Assembly (NCBI GenBank): GCA_019314085.1
Contig: JAFCZZ010000090.1
Location: forward strand, 1-13,538
Reading direction: 5' to 3'
Source of the DNA: Deltaproteobacteria bacterium
GTDB taxonomy: Bacteria; Desulfobacterota; Syntrophia; Syntrophales; UBA2210
Length of the DNA: 13,538 bases
Shown here piece by piece: positions 13,257-13,538 of this stretch (position 1 is the stretch's first letter; the number at the start of each line of letters is the position of its first letter). Position numbers and translations under genes: made by a program. The notes beneath the pieces are model-generated. The model was not told where the DNA came from. It saw only the letters and a list, made by a program, of their open reading frames with translations, and ran no database searches.

Positions 13257-13538
13257 TCAGTCAGCTTGTTTCTCGGAGCCATTTTGGTCCATTCCGAAAA
13301 ATTTGTCAATATTCAGATATCTGCCTATCCCGGAGCCGGATTCCCCCTCGTCGAGGCTGATGCCGGTGGCCTTGATGACGGAGGGGAGTATCAGTAGGGC
13401 CCCGATCGTTGTGTTGATCATGGTGGCGGCGGTCAGGATGCCGAACAGCGCTATCGGCAGGAAATTGGAGGTCATGAGTATCGAGAATCCGAATACCAGG
13501 GCGAGCGACGTAAAGAGTATCGCCTTTCCGGAGACGGC
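13257..13538 (-). CDS. RND/MMPL family transporter, C-terminal fragment (continues beyond the window)
   Basis: The frame is open from the window edge to the stop at 13257, about 93 residues, and belongs to a larger gene. The visible part reads AVSGKAILFTSLALVFGFSILMTSNF, then LPIALFGILTAATMINTTIGALLILPSVI. These two hydrophobic segments are the last transmembrane helices of the hydrophobe/RND exporters (patched/MMPL-like). A hydrophilic tail of about 35 residues (DEGESGSGIGRYLNIDKFFGMDQNG) follows. An internal ATG at 13475 is not the true start. Such exporters use the proton gradient to move hydrophobic molecules such as hopanoids or lipids toward the outer membrane. The LolA-like gene follows 25 bp downstream. 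Confidence 0.88.
   Translation of the reverse strand, partial: AVSGKAILFTSLALVFGFSILMTSNFLPIALFGILTAATMINTTIGALLILPSVIKATGISLDEGESGSGIGRYLNIDKFFGMDQNGSEKQAD

Noticed and set aside
1..13538. CRISPR array, tRNA, rRNA, integrase or transposase genes
   Set aside because: I looked on both strands and found no regularly spaced repeats, no cloverleaf-like tRNA sequence and no recombinase motifs, despite the repeat-flanked module.

Overview
The window looks like a chromosome fragment of an anaerobic Gram-negative bacterium, most likely a deltaproteobacterium (Desulfobacterota; sulfate-reducing or syntrophic type). The evidence is a tungsten-type aldehyde:ferredoxin oxidoreductase, a CoA-linked dehydrogenase, an outer-membrane porin/LolA-like/RND exporter set, and what reads as a selenocysteine-containing thioredoxin-fold protein. 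No 16S gene or other decisive taxonomic marker is present.

Left part, minus strand (1-4238): an intergenic segment with a 20-bp inverted repeat, an ABC-F ATPase (242-1885), a tiny lysine-rich protein with a TTG start (2083-2226), a cold-shock protein with its own promoter, long leader and strong terminator (2276-2702), and a two-gene operon of a FrnE/DsbA-like protein and a CDF metal exporter (2729-4238). The FrnE-like gene is the most interesting item. Its first active-site Cys codon is TGA, giving U-P-W-C, and a SECIS-like hairpin with a GG-containing loop follows 20 nt later. Conventional gene calling truncates it to 155 residues and loses the active site.

Central part, plus strand (4639-8906): an unrecognised 108-residue protein, a DUF554 membrane protein, a YchF/Obg-type ATPase split by a one-base frameshift in an A-run near 6624, and a 628-residue outer-membrane beta-barrel protein of the DUF1302-like group with an unusual N-terminal SPOR domain.

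Right part, minus strand (9369-13538): the 3' end of an RND/MMPL transporter runs off the window edge and is followed by a LolA-like outer-membrane lipoprotein-sorting protein gene. Downstream is a visibly more AT-rich segment with a divergent 3-hydroxyacyl-CoA dehydrogenase homologue, which lacks the catalytic His segment and the first Gly of the NAD motif, and an AOR-family tungsten oxidoreductase. A 131-bp MITE-like palindrome separates these two. The segment is bracketed by direct repeats of the last ~170 coding bases of the LolA-like gene plus flank (9369-9556 and 12474-12661). This suggests that the AOR/dehydrogenase module entered by recombination at the 3' end of that gene. The DUF1302-like porin gene, which usually sits with RND and LolA-like genes on one strand, lies on the other side of the module in convergent orientation.
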